From Alphaproteobacteria bacterium (GTDB lineage: Bacteria; Pseudomonadota; Alphaproteobacteria; Reyranellales; Reyranellaceae), in NCBI GenBank assembly GCA_019635875.1, contig JAHBYP010000012.1:31001-95000 (forward strand): a DNA stretch of 64,000 nt, written 5' to 3'. Each line of letters opens with the position of its first letter. Position 1 is the first letter of the stretch. The notes beneath the pieces are model-generated. The model saw only the letters and a list, made by a program, of their open reading frames with translations. It had not been told where the DNA came from and made no database searches. Shown here piece by piece: positions 1 through 8,741 of this stretch. A program made the position numbers and the translations under genes.

Positions 1-537
1 CCGGCCATGGCCCGGCAGGTGCTTCATGACCGGAATGATGCCGCCAGCCAGCAGCCCGTCGGCCAGGGCCCGGCCGAGTGCCACCACCGCCTGCACGGTC
101 CCGGCGAAGGCGCGGTCGCCGATCACGCCATGCGCGCCGGGCACTGGCAGGTCGAGAACCGGGGCGCAATCGACGTCGATGCCCAGCGGCGCGAGATCGG
201 CGGCGAGCAGGCGGCCATTGAGTCGTGTTGCCATCATCGCCGCGGCGGGATCGCTGGCGTAGAGCTCGCCGAACACCGAGGCCGGTGGCGCCAGCCGCCA
301 ATGCGGCGGCTTCAGCCGCTGCACGCGCCCGCCCTCCTGGTCGATCAGCACGGGCGCATCGTCGCGGCCCACCGATGCGCGCAGCGAGTCGACCAGGCGG
401 CGCACCTGATCGGGCGCCTCGACGTTGCGGGCGAAGAGAATGAAGCCGAGCGGGTCGGTATCGCGGAAGAACGCGCGCTCCTCGGCGCCCAGCGCCGGGC
501 CGGCGCAGCCGAAGATCGCCGCGCGGGGAGCGGACAC
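1..537 (-). CDS. nagZ: beta-N-acetylhexosaminidase NagZ, N-terminal part (runs off left edge)
   Basis: The reverse strand from 537 reads a glycoside hydrolase family 3 protein of the NagZ type, a cytoplasmic enzyme that removes N-acetylglucosamine from recycled muropeptides. The visible 179 codons contain LIDQEGGRVQR, the active-site-lining motif near residue 70, and end at KHLPGHGR, the conserved KHFPGHG-type block. The start is GTG, 5 bases after the stop of the upstream SPOR gene, so the two are probably translated together. The C-terminal half is outside the window. Family assignment is secure from the two motifs; the exact start is the only available one I could find in frame near the SPOR stop. 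Confidence 0.9.
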   Translation of the reverse strand, partial: MSAPRAAIFGCAGPALGAEERAFFRDTDPLGFILFARNVEAPDQVRRLVDSLRASVGRDDAPVLIDQEGGRVQRLKPPHWRLAPPASVFGELYASDPAAAMMATRLNGRLLAADLAPLGIDVDCAPVLDLPVPGAHGVIGDRAFAGTVQAVVALGRALADGLLAGGIIPVMKHLPGHGR

Positions 538-542
538 CTGCG

Positions 543-1475
543 CTACCGCGCCGGCGGGATGATCACGCAGTCGACGTTGCGCGACTTGAGCCGATCGCAG
601 GTCGATTTCGCCTGCCTGTCGTCGAGCGGGCCGGCCTGGACGCGGACCCAGCCCGTCTTGTCGCCGCGATCGATGCGCACGGGCTGCATCGACAGCGAGC
701 CCAGCACGTCGCCGTGGGATTTCTGCAGCCGCGCCCAGATCGCGCGCGCGGCGTCTTCCGAGCGATCGGCCGCAAGTTGCACGCGATAGCCACCGGCCCG
801 CGCGGTCGGCGGCTCCAGCGTGTCGATCAGCTTGGTCAAGGACCCGGCGCCGGTATCCTTCACCGTCGGCTGCGCCGCGGCATCGGGCGTGGCCGGTGGC
901 GGTGGCGGCACGGCGGCGGTCGCTGTCGGCGCCACCGGTGGCTGGCCGGGTTCCGGCGACGGCGGCTGCAGAGGCACCGGCGCGACGGCCGGCGCCGGAG
1001 GCGCAGCGACCGAAGGGCGCGGCGGCATGGTGGGAACTGTCGGCGGCGGCAGCAGACGCTCGGTCTGCGACGGCACAGCCTTGGGATCGACGCGCGTGTA
1101 TACGTCCTTGTCCAGGTTGGGCACGACCATGCCCTTGGGGTCGTCGGGACGCACCTTGGCCGGTCCCGGCGGCGTCGGGATCACCGGCGTAAGGCCGGCG
1201 CCACCGCGCTCGATATCCTGCTTGTGGGCCCAGTAGACCACGCCGCCGAAGCTCGCCAGGGCGGCGATGCTGATCATCGCCGTCAGCAGCACGCCTTTGC
1301 GGCGCCCGGCGGCGATCAGCATCGACGGGGTCGAGGGCGCCGCCGCCGCCGAACTGGCGGCGAGATCGTCCATGGAGATCGACCGCAATGGGGGCCGTTC
1401 AGCGGTCGGGCCGTGGGCCGGCGATGGATGGTAGACGATGGGCCCGCTTGCCGGCAGCGGGTCTTTTTGAAACAT
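543..1475 (-). CDS. SPOR-domain membrane protein
   Basis: 310-residue protein with a cytoplasmic N-terminus of about 60 residues, one hydrophobic segment at roughly 62-84, a long Pro/Ala-rich linker, and a C-terminal SPOR domain from about residue 230 (GGYRVQLAADRSEDAA to the end). SPOR domains bind denuded glycan strands at the division septum, so the protein probably acts in the periplasm at constriction sites. Its ATG overlaps the argS stop by one base (TGATG), indicating translational coupling; a TTG one codon upstream is also open but less likely. The argS-SPOR-nagZ order is conserved in alphaproteobacteria, which supports the call. Confidence 0.85.
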   Translation of the reverse strand: MFQKDPLPASGPIVYHPSPAHGPTAERPPLRSISMDDLAASSAAAAPSTPSMLIAAGRRKGVLLTAMISIAALASFGGVVYWAHKQDIERGGAGLTPVIPTPPGPAKVRPDDPKGMVVPNLDKDVYTRVDPKAVPSQTERLLPPPTVPTMPPRPSVAAPPAPAVAPVPLQPPSPEPGQPPVAPTATAAVPPPPPATPDAAAQPTVKDTGAGSLTKLIDTLEPPTARAGGYRVQLAADRSEDAARAIWARLQKSHGDVLGSLSMQPVRIDRGDKTGWVRVQAGPLDDRQAKSTCDRLKSRNVDCVIIPPAR

Positions 1476-3226
1476 CAACGCATCTCCTCGGCGGGGGTGA
1501 CGCCGAACACTTGCAATCCTGATTGTATCACGAATCCAACCGCTTGTACCAACGCCATGCGCGCCAAGGTCAATTGAGAATCGGACTCAATGATGAACCG
1601 CAAGCCGGTTTCGTCCCGGCCCCGGGTCCAATGCGCGTGGAACTGCGAGGCAAGCTCGTAGAGGTAAAACGCCAGGCGGTGCGGCTCGTGGGCCTGGGCG
1701 GCCGCCTCGACCTGCCGCGGCCACTGAACGAGGGTCTTGATGAGCGCCAGCTCACCCGGATCGGTAAGGCGGGCCAGGGGAGCCGTCGACAGCGCCGCGG
1801 CGTCTGGTACCGGCAGGTTGGCCTGAGCCGCCTGGCGGAAGACCGAGCGGGTGCGCGCATGGGCGTACTGCACGTACCAGACCGGGTTGTCGCGCGACTG
1901 CTCGGTGGCCTTCACCAGGTCGAAGTCGAACGCCGCGTCGTTGCGCCGCGTCAGCATGGTGAAGCGCACGACATCGGGACCGACCTCATCGAGCAGGTCG
2001 CGCAGGGTGACGAAGGTGCCGGCGCGCTTGGACATGCGCACCAGCTCGCCGTTCTTCAGCACGCGCACCAGCTGGCAGAGCTTGATGTCGAGTTCGCCAT
2101 TGCCTGCCGTGATCGCCTTGACCGCCGCCTGCATGCGCTTGACGTAGCCGCCATGGTCGGCGCCCCAGACATCGATCATGTCGGCGAAGCCGCGGCGGAA
2201 CTTGTCGTGGTGATAGGCGATGTCATTGGCAAAGTATGTCCACGAGCCGTCCGACTTCTTCAGCGGCCGATCAATGTCGTCGCCAAACTGCGTGGCGCGG
2301 AACAGCGTCTGCTCGCGCTCTTCCCAGTCATCGGGCTTCTGGCCCTTGGGCGGCTCGAGGGTGCCCTGGTAGATCAGGCCCTGCTTCGTCAGCGAGTCGA
2401 ACGCCGCGTCCACGGCTCCGCTGTCGACAAGAGAGCGCTCCGACGTGAAGACGTCCATGTGCACGCCGAGCGTCTCGAGATCGGCGCGGATGTCGGCCAT
2501 CATCTCGTCGATGGCGAACTGCCGCATCGGCGCCAGCCATTCGCTTTCGGGCTGATTCGTCCACTTCGCGCCGTCGCGCTGGGCAAGCCTGATTCCCACC
2601 TCCTTGAGATACTCGCCCGGATAGAGGCCTGCTGGAATCTCGCCGATCTCCTGGCCCAACGCCTCGCGATAGCGCAGGAAGGTCGAACGGCCCAGCGTGT
2701 CGACCTGCGCGCCGGCGTCGTTGATGTAGTACTCCTTGGTGACGGCGTAGCCGGCCTTGCGCAGCAGGTTGGCCAGCGCATCGCCCACGACCGCGCCGCG
2801 CGCGTGCGCGACGTGCAGCGGCCCGGTGGGATTGGCCGAGACGTACTCGACGTTGACCTTGGCGCCCTTGCCGAGGTCGGAGTCGCCGTAGGCCGCACCG
2901 GCCTTCAGCAGTTCTACGAGATGCGCGCGCCAGAAATCGTCGGCGAGCCGGATGTTGATGAACCCCGGCCCGGCCACGGCCACCTCTGTGACGCTCGCGA
3001 TCGAACGCAGCCGGCCTGCCAGCGCATCGGCGATCTCGCGCGGCTTCCTGCGCGCTCCCCTGGCAAGGACCATCGCCGCATTGGTCGCGACGTCGCCATG
3101 CGCGGCGTCGCGCGGCGGCTCGGCGGTGACGGCGGAGAGATCGAGGCCGGCCGGCAGCTCGCCGGCGGCTTCCATTGCACGGAGCGCGCCGATGATCTCG
3201 TCGGCGATGTGACGGAACAGGTTCAT
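1475..3226 (-). CDS. argS: arginyl-tRNA synthetase
   Basis: 583-residue class I aminoacyl-tRNA synthetase charging tRNA-Arg. The N-terminal Add1 domain is followed by the HIGH-type signature SANPTGPLHVAHARG, the catalytic domain, the KMSKS-equivalent MSKRAGTFVTL, and a C-terminal DALR anticodon-binding domain ending in GVTPAEEMR. Length matches the family. I place the start at MNLFRHIADEI because the reading frame upstream of it (to 3322) is low-complexity and unlike ArgS. It lies 52 bases after the dgt-like gene and is coupled to the SPOR gene downstream, forming a dgt-argS-SPOR-nagZ transcription unit. Confidence 0.97.
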   Translation of the reverse strand: MNLFRHIADEIIGALRAMEAAGELPAGLDLSAVTAEPPRDAAHGDVATNAAMVLARGARRKPREIADALAGRLRSIASVTEVAVAGPGFINIRLADDFWRAHLVELLKAGAAYGDSDLGKGAKVNVEYVSANPTGPLHVAHARGAVVGDALANLLRKAGYAVTKEYYINDAGAQVDTLGRSTFLRYREALGQEIGEIPAGLYPGEYLKEVGIRLAQRDGAKWTNQPESEWLAPMRQFAIDEMMADIRADLETLGVHMDVFTSERSLVDSGAVDAAFDSLTKQGLIYQGTLEPPKGQKPDDWEEREQTLFRATQFGDDIDRPLKKSDGSWTYFANDIAYHHDKFRRGFADMIDVWGADHGGYVKRMQAAVKAITAGNGELDIKLCQLVRVLKNGELVRMSKRAGTFVTLRDLLDEVGPDVVRFTMLTRRNDAAFDFDLVKATEQSRDNPVWYVQYAHARTRSVFRQAAQANLPVPDAAALSTAPLARLTDPGELALIKTLVQWPRQVEAAAQAHEPHRLAFYLYELASQFHAHWTRGRDETGLRFIIESDSQLTLARMALVQAVGFVIQSGLQVFGVTPAEEMR

Positions 3227-3278
3227 GGACTCAAGGGAAGCGGTTGCGGCAGTGGACAGGCTGGTCCTGATAACACGC

Positions 3279-4445
3279 TCAGGTGTACGGGTCGAACAGC
3301 CGTCGGTGCTCGTCGAGCGCATAGTTGTCGGTCATGCCGGCGATATAGTCTGCGACGACGCGTGCGCGGCCGCGCTGGTCGTGCTCGAGTGCGCGCTCGC
3401 GCCATTCGTCCGGCAGGCAGCGCGGGTCTGCGAAGAGCAGGCTGAAGAGATCGGTGACGACGCGGCTCGCCTTCGACTTCATGCGGTGCACGCGCCAGTG
3501 GAAGTACATGCGCGCGTAGAGGAACTTGCGCACGGCGCCGTTCGCCTCGGCCATCCCCGGCGAGAACGCCACGATCGGCCGGCCCAGACGGCGAATGTCC
3601 GCGACATCGCGTGGCGCCGCCTCGGCCAGGCGCCTTCGCGTCTCGCCGACAACATCTTCGACCATGACGTTGATCAGCCGGCGGATCGCCTCGTGGGTCA
3701 GGCGCCCCTCTTCGATCGCCGGGTAGCGCCGGCGGACTTCCTTGAACATGTCGCCGACCAAAGGCAGCGGCAGCAGGTCCTCGATCGCGAACAGGCCGGC
3801 GCGCAGGCCATCGTCGATGTCGTGGTTGTTGTAGGCGATGTCGTCGCTCAGCGAGGCGACTTGTGCCTCGGGCCCGGCGTAGGTGGCGAGATCTAGGTCC
3901 CACTCGCCGCTGAACTCGACGATGGCCGCCGGCAGGTCAGCCAGCGTCTTGTTGCCGGCAAGCAGCGGGCCGTTGTGCTTGACCGCGCCCTCCAGCGTTT
4001 CCCAGGTCAGGTTCAACCCGTCGAACTCCGCGTAGCGATGCTCGAGCTTGGTGACAATCCGCAGGGTCTGGGCGTTGTGGTCGAAACCGCCATGCTCCTT
4101 CATCGCCGCGTCGAGCGCCTCCTCGCCCGAGTGGCCGAAGGGCGTATGGCCAAGATCGTGCGCCAGCGCCAGGGCCTCGGCGAGGTCCTCGTCCAGCGCC
4201 AGCGTGCGCGCGATCGAGCGGGCGATCTGCGCCACCTCGAGCGAATGCGTCAGCCGCGTGCGGTAGTGATCGCCTTCGTGGTTCACGAAGACCTGCGTCT
4301 TGTGCTTCAGCCGGCGGAACGCGGTCGAATGGATGATGCGGTCGCGATCGCGCTGGAACGGCGAGCGGGTCGTCGTCTCGGGTTCGCGGTGGAGCCGTCC
4401 GCGCGAGACGGCGGCGTGCGTTGCCCAGATCGAAAGTTCGGCCAT
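3279..4445 (-). CDS. dgt: deoxyguanosinetriphosphate triphosphohydrolase-like protein
   Basis: 388-residue HD-domain protein of the bacterial dGTPase-like family, hydrolysing dNTPs to deoxynucleoside and triphosphate and thereby tuning dNTP pools. Metal-binding HD motifs are visible as RLTHSLEVAQIAR and HDLGHTPFGHSGE, with a later SDDIAYNNHDIDDG segment that supplies the final Asp. The start MAELSIWATHAAVSRGRL fits family length; an open frame to 4679 upstream has no family similarity and overlaps the usp gene. It is the first gene of the argS unit; usp ends 29 bases upstream. Precise substrate preference (dGTP or any dNTP) cannot be read from sequence. Confidence 0.92.
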   Translation of the reverse strand: MAELSIWATHAAVSRGRLHREPETTTRSPFQRDRDRIIHSTAFRRLKHKTQVFVNHEGDHYRTRLTHSLEVAQIARSIARTLALDEDLAEALALAHDLGHTPFGHSGEEALDAAMKEHGGFDHNAQTLRIVTKLEHRYAEFDGLNLTWETLEGAVKHNGPLLAGNKTLADLPAAIVEFSGEWDLDLATYAGPEAQVASLSDDIAYNNHDIDDGLRAGLFAIEDLLPLPLVGDMFKEVRRRYPAIEEGRLTHEAIRRLINVMVEDVVGETRRRLAEAAPRDVADIRRLGRPIVAFSPGMAEANGAVRKFLYARMYFHWRVHRMKSKASRVVTDLFSLLFADPRCLPDEWRERALEHDQRGRARVVADYIAGMTDNYALDEHRRLFDPYT

Positions 4446-4474
4446 GGCCTCGATCCGCCTCGGCCGGAGGCGGC

Positions 4475-4906
4475 CTACTTCACCAGCGTGACGGGCACGT
4501 CGACATGCGCCAGCACATCCTGGGCCACGGAGCCCATGACAACCCCGGATATCCCGGAGTGGCCGCGCGTGCCGAGCACGACCTGCCTCGGTGCGATCTT
4601 GCGGGCGTATTCGCCGATGATTTCTCCGGGCCGGCCGACAAAGATATGAACCTGGGCTCGCACGCCGGCCTCTTCGCACAGGCGTCGGGCCGATCGCAGC
4701 GCCGCGTCACCCTGTTCGCGATGATAGTCGCTGATGGTCCCCCGATCGATGAAGGTCGACACCACGCCGCCCACCGGCGCCTGGACATTCACCAGGTGCA
4801 GCATGTCGGCGAACCCGCCGACGACCAAGGCGATCGCATGCTTCACCGCGCGGTCGGAATTGGCCGAACCGTCGACCGGAACGAGGATCGAGCCCTTGTC
4901 GCTCAT
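4475..4906 (-). CDS. universal stress protein, single domain
   Basis: 143-residue UspA-fold protein. It starts with the typical strand SILVPVDGSANSDRA and ends with the ATP-binding signature GTRGHSGISGVVMGSVAQ (G2xG9xGS pattern), so it is probably an ATP-binding Usp rather than the UspA subgroup. A strong AGGAGG ribosome-binding site overlaps the stop codon of the upstream terC gene, which makes the two an operon. Role is inferred: stress protection or regulation of a partner; the TerC neighbour hints at metal or membrane stress. Confidence 0.88.
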   Translation of the reverse strand: MSDKGSILVPVDGSANSDRAVKHAIALVVGGFADMLHLVNVQAPVGGVVSTFIDRGTISDYHREQGDAALRSARRLCEEAGVRAQVHIFVGRPGEIIGEYARKIAPRQVVLGTRGHSGISGVVMGSVAQDVLAHVDVPVTLVK

Positions 4907-4915
4907 GCCATCCTC

Positions 4916-5722
4916 CTAGTTCCGCTTGTCCGCGCTGGCGCCGTCGTCGCCGGCCAGATCGATCAGCTCCGGCGCCTGCCGCGCGAGCCGGGCCCGCCGC
5001 CGCCTGTCCAGAAGCTTGCCGACCACGACGACAAACACCGCGCCCGCCGCAGCGCACACATAGTGCGCATAGGGGATGCGCGCTTCCAGCCAGAAGGCGA
5101 TCGTGCCGGGGGGCGCCACGTCGGCCTGGGGCGGCTTGCCATCGCTCGACATCACCTCGCCGCCGATCCAGCCCAGCAGCGCACCGCCCAGCACCACGAG
5201 GACCGGGTATCGCCGCAGCAGCGAGGTCAGCAGGGTGCTGCCGTAAATGATGATCGGGATGCTGATCAGCAGCCCGAGGATGACCAGCACGCCGTCGTTG
5301 TTGGCCGCGCCGGCGATGGCGATGGCGTTGTCGAGACTCATCACCGCGTCGGCGATGATGATGGTCCAGATCGCGCCCCACAAGTTGCGGCTGCCCCTGA
5401 TGTTCCCACCACCACCGGCCTCGCCCTCGTCGTCCTGGGTCAGCAGCTTCACGCCGATCCACAGCAGCAGCACGCCGCCGACCAGCTTGAGGTACGGGAC
5501 GCTCAGCAGCAGGCCTATGATGAACACGAAGACGACGCGCAGGGCGATCGCGCCGAAGCTGCCGAGGAGGATCGCCGGCTTGCGGTGGCGTTCCTCGAGG
5601 TTGCGGGCGGCGAGCGCGATGACGACCGCGTTGTCGCCGGCGAGAATGATATCGGCCACGATGATCTTGCCCAGCGCCGCCCAGAAGGCTGCGCTCGACA
5701 GGTCGGGCATCACGAAATCCAT
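4916..5722 (-). CDS. TerC/YjbE-family integral membrane protein
   Basis: 268-residue membrane protein with about seven hydrophobic segments. Two internally related halves each carry an Asp-Asn pair in a membrane helix (LAGDNAVVIALAARNL and DAVMSLDNAIAIAG), the signature of TerC-type proteins, which are linked to tellurite resistance and manganese efflux. A Gly-rich soluble loop lies between the halves. I chose MDFVMPDLSSAAF as start because GGAG sits upstream at good spacing; the longer frame to 5770 has an Arg/Pro-rich tail. Transcribed with the downstream Usp. Metal efflux is inferred from family members, not shown here. Confidence 0.88.
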   Translation of the reverse strand: MDFVMPDLSSAAFWAALGKIIVADIILAGDNAVVIALAARNLEERHRKPAILLGSFGAIALRVVFVFIIGLLLSVPYLKLVGGVLLLWIGVKLLTQDDEGEAGGGGNIRGSRNLWGAIWTIIIADAVMSLDNAIAIAGAANNDGVLVILGLLISIPIIIYGSTLLTSLLRRYPVLVVLGGALLGWIGGEVMSSDGKPPQADVAPPGTIAFWLEARIPYAHYVCAAAGAVFVVVVGKLLDRRRRARLARQAPELIDLAGDDGASADKRN

Positions 5723-5867
5723 CTCGCTCCTCGGGCTCCAACGCGGCCGGACGGCAGGGCGGCGCACCATAGCGCGCGCCGCTCCACTGTAAACATCAAA
5801 GCGAAACGCTGTCGCCCGTTTCAGCCGGATGCTATCCCAGGCGCCTGGATGGCCCGAGGGGGAGGCG

Positions 5868-6368
5868 ATGGCGGCGGCGACTTACAGCAAGATGTTTCCG
5901 GTATCGTGGACCGAGCTGCACCGCGATGCCAAGGCACTGGCCTGGCGCCTGGCCGACACCGGTCCCTACAAGGGCCTGATCGCCATCACCCGCGGTGGCC
6001 TGGTGCCGGCGGCAATCGTCGCCCGTGAGCTGGAGCTGCGGCTGATCGACACCATCTGCTGCTCGACCTACGAGAAGACGAAACGCGGCGCCAAGGTCGA
6101 GGTGCTCAAGGGTACGCGGGCCGAGGCCGACAAGGGCGAGGACTGGCTGATCGTCGACGACCTGGTCGACACCGGCGTCACCGCCGAGCACGTCCGCCAG
6201 CTGCTGCCCAAGGCGCATTTCGCCACGGTCTACGCCAAGCCCGCCGGCAAGCCGATGGTCGACACCTTCATCACCGAGGTCAGCCAGGACACCTGGATCC
6301 TGTTCCCCTGGGACCAGGAAGCGGTGATGTCGACGCCGATCGTCGAGCTCAAGCAGAAGCGACGCTAG
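5868..6368 (+). CDS. gpt: xanthine-guanine phosphoribosyltransferase
   Basis: 166-residue purine salvage enzyme that transfers phosphoribose from PRPP to xanthine, guanine or hypoxanthine. The PRPP-binding loop IVDDLVDTGVT is at about residues 95-105, and the TRGGLVPAAIVARE segment at 41-54 matches Gpt proteins; the C-terminal WILFPWDQEA is the family base-binding end. The start follows a GGGGGAGG ribosome-binding site; an upstream in-frame ATG at 5829 lacks one. Divergent from terC across about 145 bases. Purine salvage fits with the purine-catabolic puuE gene at 12 kb, but there is no direct linkage. Confidence 0.95.
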   Translation: MAAATYSKMFPVSWTELHRDAKALAWRLADTGPYKGLIAITRGGLVPAAIVARELELRLIDTICCSTYEKTKRGAKVEVLKGTRAEADKGEDWLIVDDLVDTGVTAEHVRQLLPKAHFATVYAKPAGKPMVDTFITEVSQDTWILFPWDQEAVMSTPIVELKQKRR

Positions 6369-6550
6369 AGCGGATCGGCGCCTCGCGCCAGTGAACAGCC
6401 TATCGTGAAAAATCGCCTCCGGCCGGATGGCGGTTGATCCGCTGTTTCGCGCGCGGTGCTAGCATCCGCCAACCGATCGCGGCCGTAGAAGGCACGGCGC
6501 CACAGGAGCGGAAAACAGCAACCCCGCCCAGCGCGATCGGCGGAGGCAGC

Positions 6551-7882
6551 GTGGCACGCAGGGGAGCACATGCCATCGTGATGGGCGGCAGCATGGCCGG
6601 GCTGCTGGCCGCGCGCGTGCTCGCCGACTACTACGACCGCATCACGGTCATCGAGCGCGACAGCGTCAGCGCGTGGGCCGAGCCGCGCAAGGGCACGCCG
6701 CAGGATCGTCACGTGCACGGCTTCTGGGCGCGCGGCCTGCGCACCGTCGAGCGACTGTTTCCCGGCATAATGGCCGAGCTGCATGGAGGCGGGGCGGTGC
6801 CCGGCGACGCCGTCGGCGACGTCAACTGGCACCAGTTCGGCGGGCTGAAGCTGCGCGCGCCGACGGGCATCGGCGCCACCCTGATGACGCGTCCATTCCT
6901 CGAAGGCCACGTGCGGCGCCGCGCGCTGGACTCGCCGACGATTCACCTGCGTTCGGGCACGACTGTCACCGACCTCACCACCTCGGAGCAGCACCGCCGC
7001 GTCAGCGGCGTCTATGTCCTGGGCGCTGGCGGCACGCGCGAGGTGATCGAGGCCGATCTCGTCGTCGATGCCACCGGACGCGGCACGCAGGCGCCACGCT
7101 GGCTGGAGTTCATGGGCTATCAGCGCCCGCCCGAGACGGCGATGCGCATCGACCTCGCCTACGCCACGCGCACCTTCCGGCGCCTGACCAACCTGCCCAC
7201 CATCGGCCACATCATCATCGGCACGCCGCCGATCCTGCGGCGGGGCGGCTTCTGCTTCGCGGTCGAGGACAGTCGCTGGCAGGTGACCCTGGTCGGCTTC
7301 CTCGGCGAGGAACCGCCGACGGATCCGCAGGGCTTCACCGACTACGCCGCCTCGCTGCCGAATGCCGAAATCCACGAGGTCGTACGCTCCTGCGAGCCGC
7401 TCGACGACATCCGGCTCTACAAGTTCGCGTCGAACCTGCGCCGCCACTATGAGCGCCTGAGCGCCTTTCCCGAGGGCTACCTGGTCATCGGCGATGCGCT
7501 GTGCAGCTTCAATCCGGCCTATGGCCAGGGCATGACGGTGGCGGCGCTGGAGGTCGAGGCGCTCGAAGCCTGTCTCGCCGGTGGCGTTGCGCCGGGGCAG
7601 ATCGCAGCGCAGTTCTTCAGGCGCGCCGCCCAAGTGATCGACGTGCCCTGGCGGCTGACCACCGGCGAGGATTTCCGCTTTCCCCAGGTGATTGGCAAAC
7701 GTCCGCCCCTGCTGAGCCTGCTCAACGCCTATGTCGCGCGCGTGCATCACGCCGCCACGGTCGACCCCGTGGTCTGCCGCGCCTTCTTCGAGGTCGCCTC
7801 GCTGACATGCCGTCCCGAGCGCCTGCTGGCGCCGGAGATCCTCTGGCGCGTGCTGACCGCGCGCCCCGTTCTCAGCACCTGA
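6551..7882 (+). CDS. FAD-dependent monooxygenase-type oxidoreductase
   Basis: 443-residue flavoprotein. The N-terminal Rossmann strand is HAIVMGGSMAGLLAARVLAD with a slightly modified GxGxxG, the ribose-binding Glu is in RITVIERD, and the second FAD motif is LVIGDALCSFNPAYGQGMT near residue 355, as in aromatic hydroxylases and geranylgeranyl reductases. No membrane segment or signal is evident. The start is GTG at 6551, chosen because GGAGG lies just upstream and the upstream frame is not family-like. The SDR gene follows 73 bases later on the same strand, so both may act on one substrate. The substrate is not identifiable. Confidence 0.8.
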   Translation: MARRGAHAIVMGGSMAGLLAARVLADYYDRITVIERDSVSAWAEPRKGTPQDRHVHGFWARGLRTVERLFPGIMAELHGGGAVPGDAVGDVNWHQFGGLKLRAPTGIGATLMTRPFLEGHVRRRALDSPTIHLRSGTTVTDLTTSEQHRRVSGVYVLGAGGTREVIEADLVVDATGRGTQAPRWLEFMGYQRPPETAMRIDLAYATRTFRRLTNLPTIGHIIIGTPPILRRGGFCFAVEDSRWQVTLVGFLGEEPPTDPQGFTDYAASLPNAEIHEVVRSCEPLDDIRLYKFASNLRRHYERLSAFPEGYLVIGDALCSFNPAYGQGMTVAALEVEALEACLAGGVAPGQIAAQFFRRAAQVIDVPWRLTTGEDFRFPQVIGKRPPLLSLLNAYVARVHHAATVDPVVCRAFFEVASLTCRPERLLAPEILWRVLTARPVLST

Positions 7883-7955
7883 TCCCGCCGCTGCGCTTGC
7901 AGCCACCCGTCGATTCAGCCCATGGTTCAGCCCGTCCCAGGGGAAGGAGCGCTCA

Positions 7956-8705
7956 ATGGCTAAAGTCGCCCTCGTCACCGGCGCGGGGTCAGGCGTCGGC
8001 AAGGCCGCCGCGCTGGCGCTGGCCAAGGAAGGCTTCGATGTCGGCCTGGTCGGTCGCCGCGCGGAGATGCTCGAACCCGTCGCCACCGAGGCGCGCGCCG
8101 CAGGTGTGAAGGCGCTGGTGCTGCAGGGCGACGCCGGCGACCCCAAGCAGGTCAAGGCGATCTTCGCCAAGCTCAAGGACGGGTTGGGCCGCATCGACGT
8201 ACTGTTCAACAACGCCGGCACCGGCGCGCCGCCGATCCCGATGGAGGACCTGACCTACGAGCAATGGAAGGCGGTGGTCGACATCAACCTCACCGGCTCC
8301 TTCCTGTGCGCGCAGGAAGCCATCCGCATGATGAAGGCGCAGACGCCGCAGGGCGGGCGCATCATCAACAACGGCTCGATCTCCGCTCACGCCCCCAGGC
8401 CGCGCTCCGCCCCCTACACCGCCACCAAGCACGCCATCACCGGGCTCACCAAGGCGATCTCGCTCGACGGCCGCGAGTTCGACATCACCTGCAGCCAGAT
8501 CGACATCGGCAACGCCGCCACGCCGATGACCGAGCGCATGGCGCGCGGCGTGCCGCAGCCCGACGGATCCACCCGCGTCGAGCCGACCATGGACGTGCAG
8601 GCCGTCGCGCGCGCGGTCGTCTACGCCGCCACCCTGCCGCCAGACGCCAACATGCTGTTCATGACCGTGATGGCGACCAAGATGCCGTTCGTCGGACGGG
8701 GATAG
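7956..8705 (+). CDS. short-chain dehydrogenase/reductase
   Basis: 249-residue classical SDR using NAD(P)H. Visible features are TGAGSGVG at 8-15, NNAG at 85-88, the catalytic Ser141, Tyr154 and Lys158 (YTATKHA), and a DIGNAATPM segment corresponding to the PG motif region. A GGAAGGAG ribosome-binding site precedes the ATG. It follows the FAD oxidoreductase in the same direction and is convergent with the acyl-CoA ligase gene at 8742, leaving only 36 bases between their ends. Substrate unknown. Confidence 0.9.
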   Translation: MAKVALVTGAGSGVGKAAALALAKEGFDVGLVGRRAEMLEPVATEARAAGVKALVLQGDAGDPKQVKAIFAKLKDGLGRIDVLFNNAGTGAPPIPMEDLTYEQWKAVVDINLTGSFLCAQEAIRMMKAQTPQGGRIINNGSISAHAPRPRSAPYTATKHAITGLTKAISLDGREFDITCSQIDIGNAATPMTERMARGVPQPDGSTRVEPTMDVQAVARAVVYAATLPPDANMLFMTVMATKMPFVGRG

Positions 8706-8741
8706 CCTTCCGTCTCCCGCCTGCGCGCGAGAAGGACTGGC

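Noticed and set aside
1523..3445. 640-codon open frame on the + strand opposite argS
   Set aside because: Shadow produced by GC-rich codon bias; Arg/Gly/His-rich product without domains, while the reverse strand encodes a full ArgS.
4421..6028. 535-codon + strand frame over usp and terC
   Set aside because: Antisense shadow of two recognisable genes with their own ribosome sites.
6365..8221. 618-codon reverse frame over the FAD oxidoreductase and SDR
   Set aside because: Antisense shadow, no family motifs.
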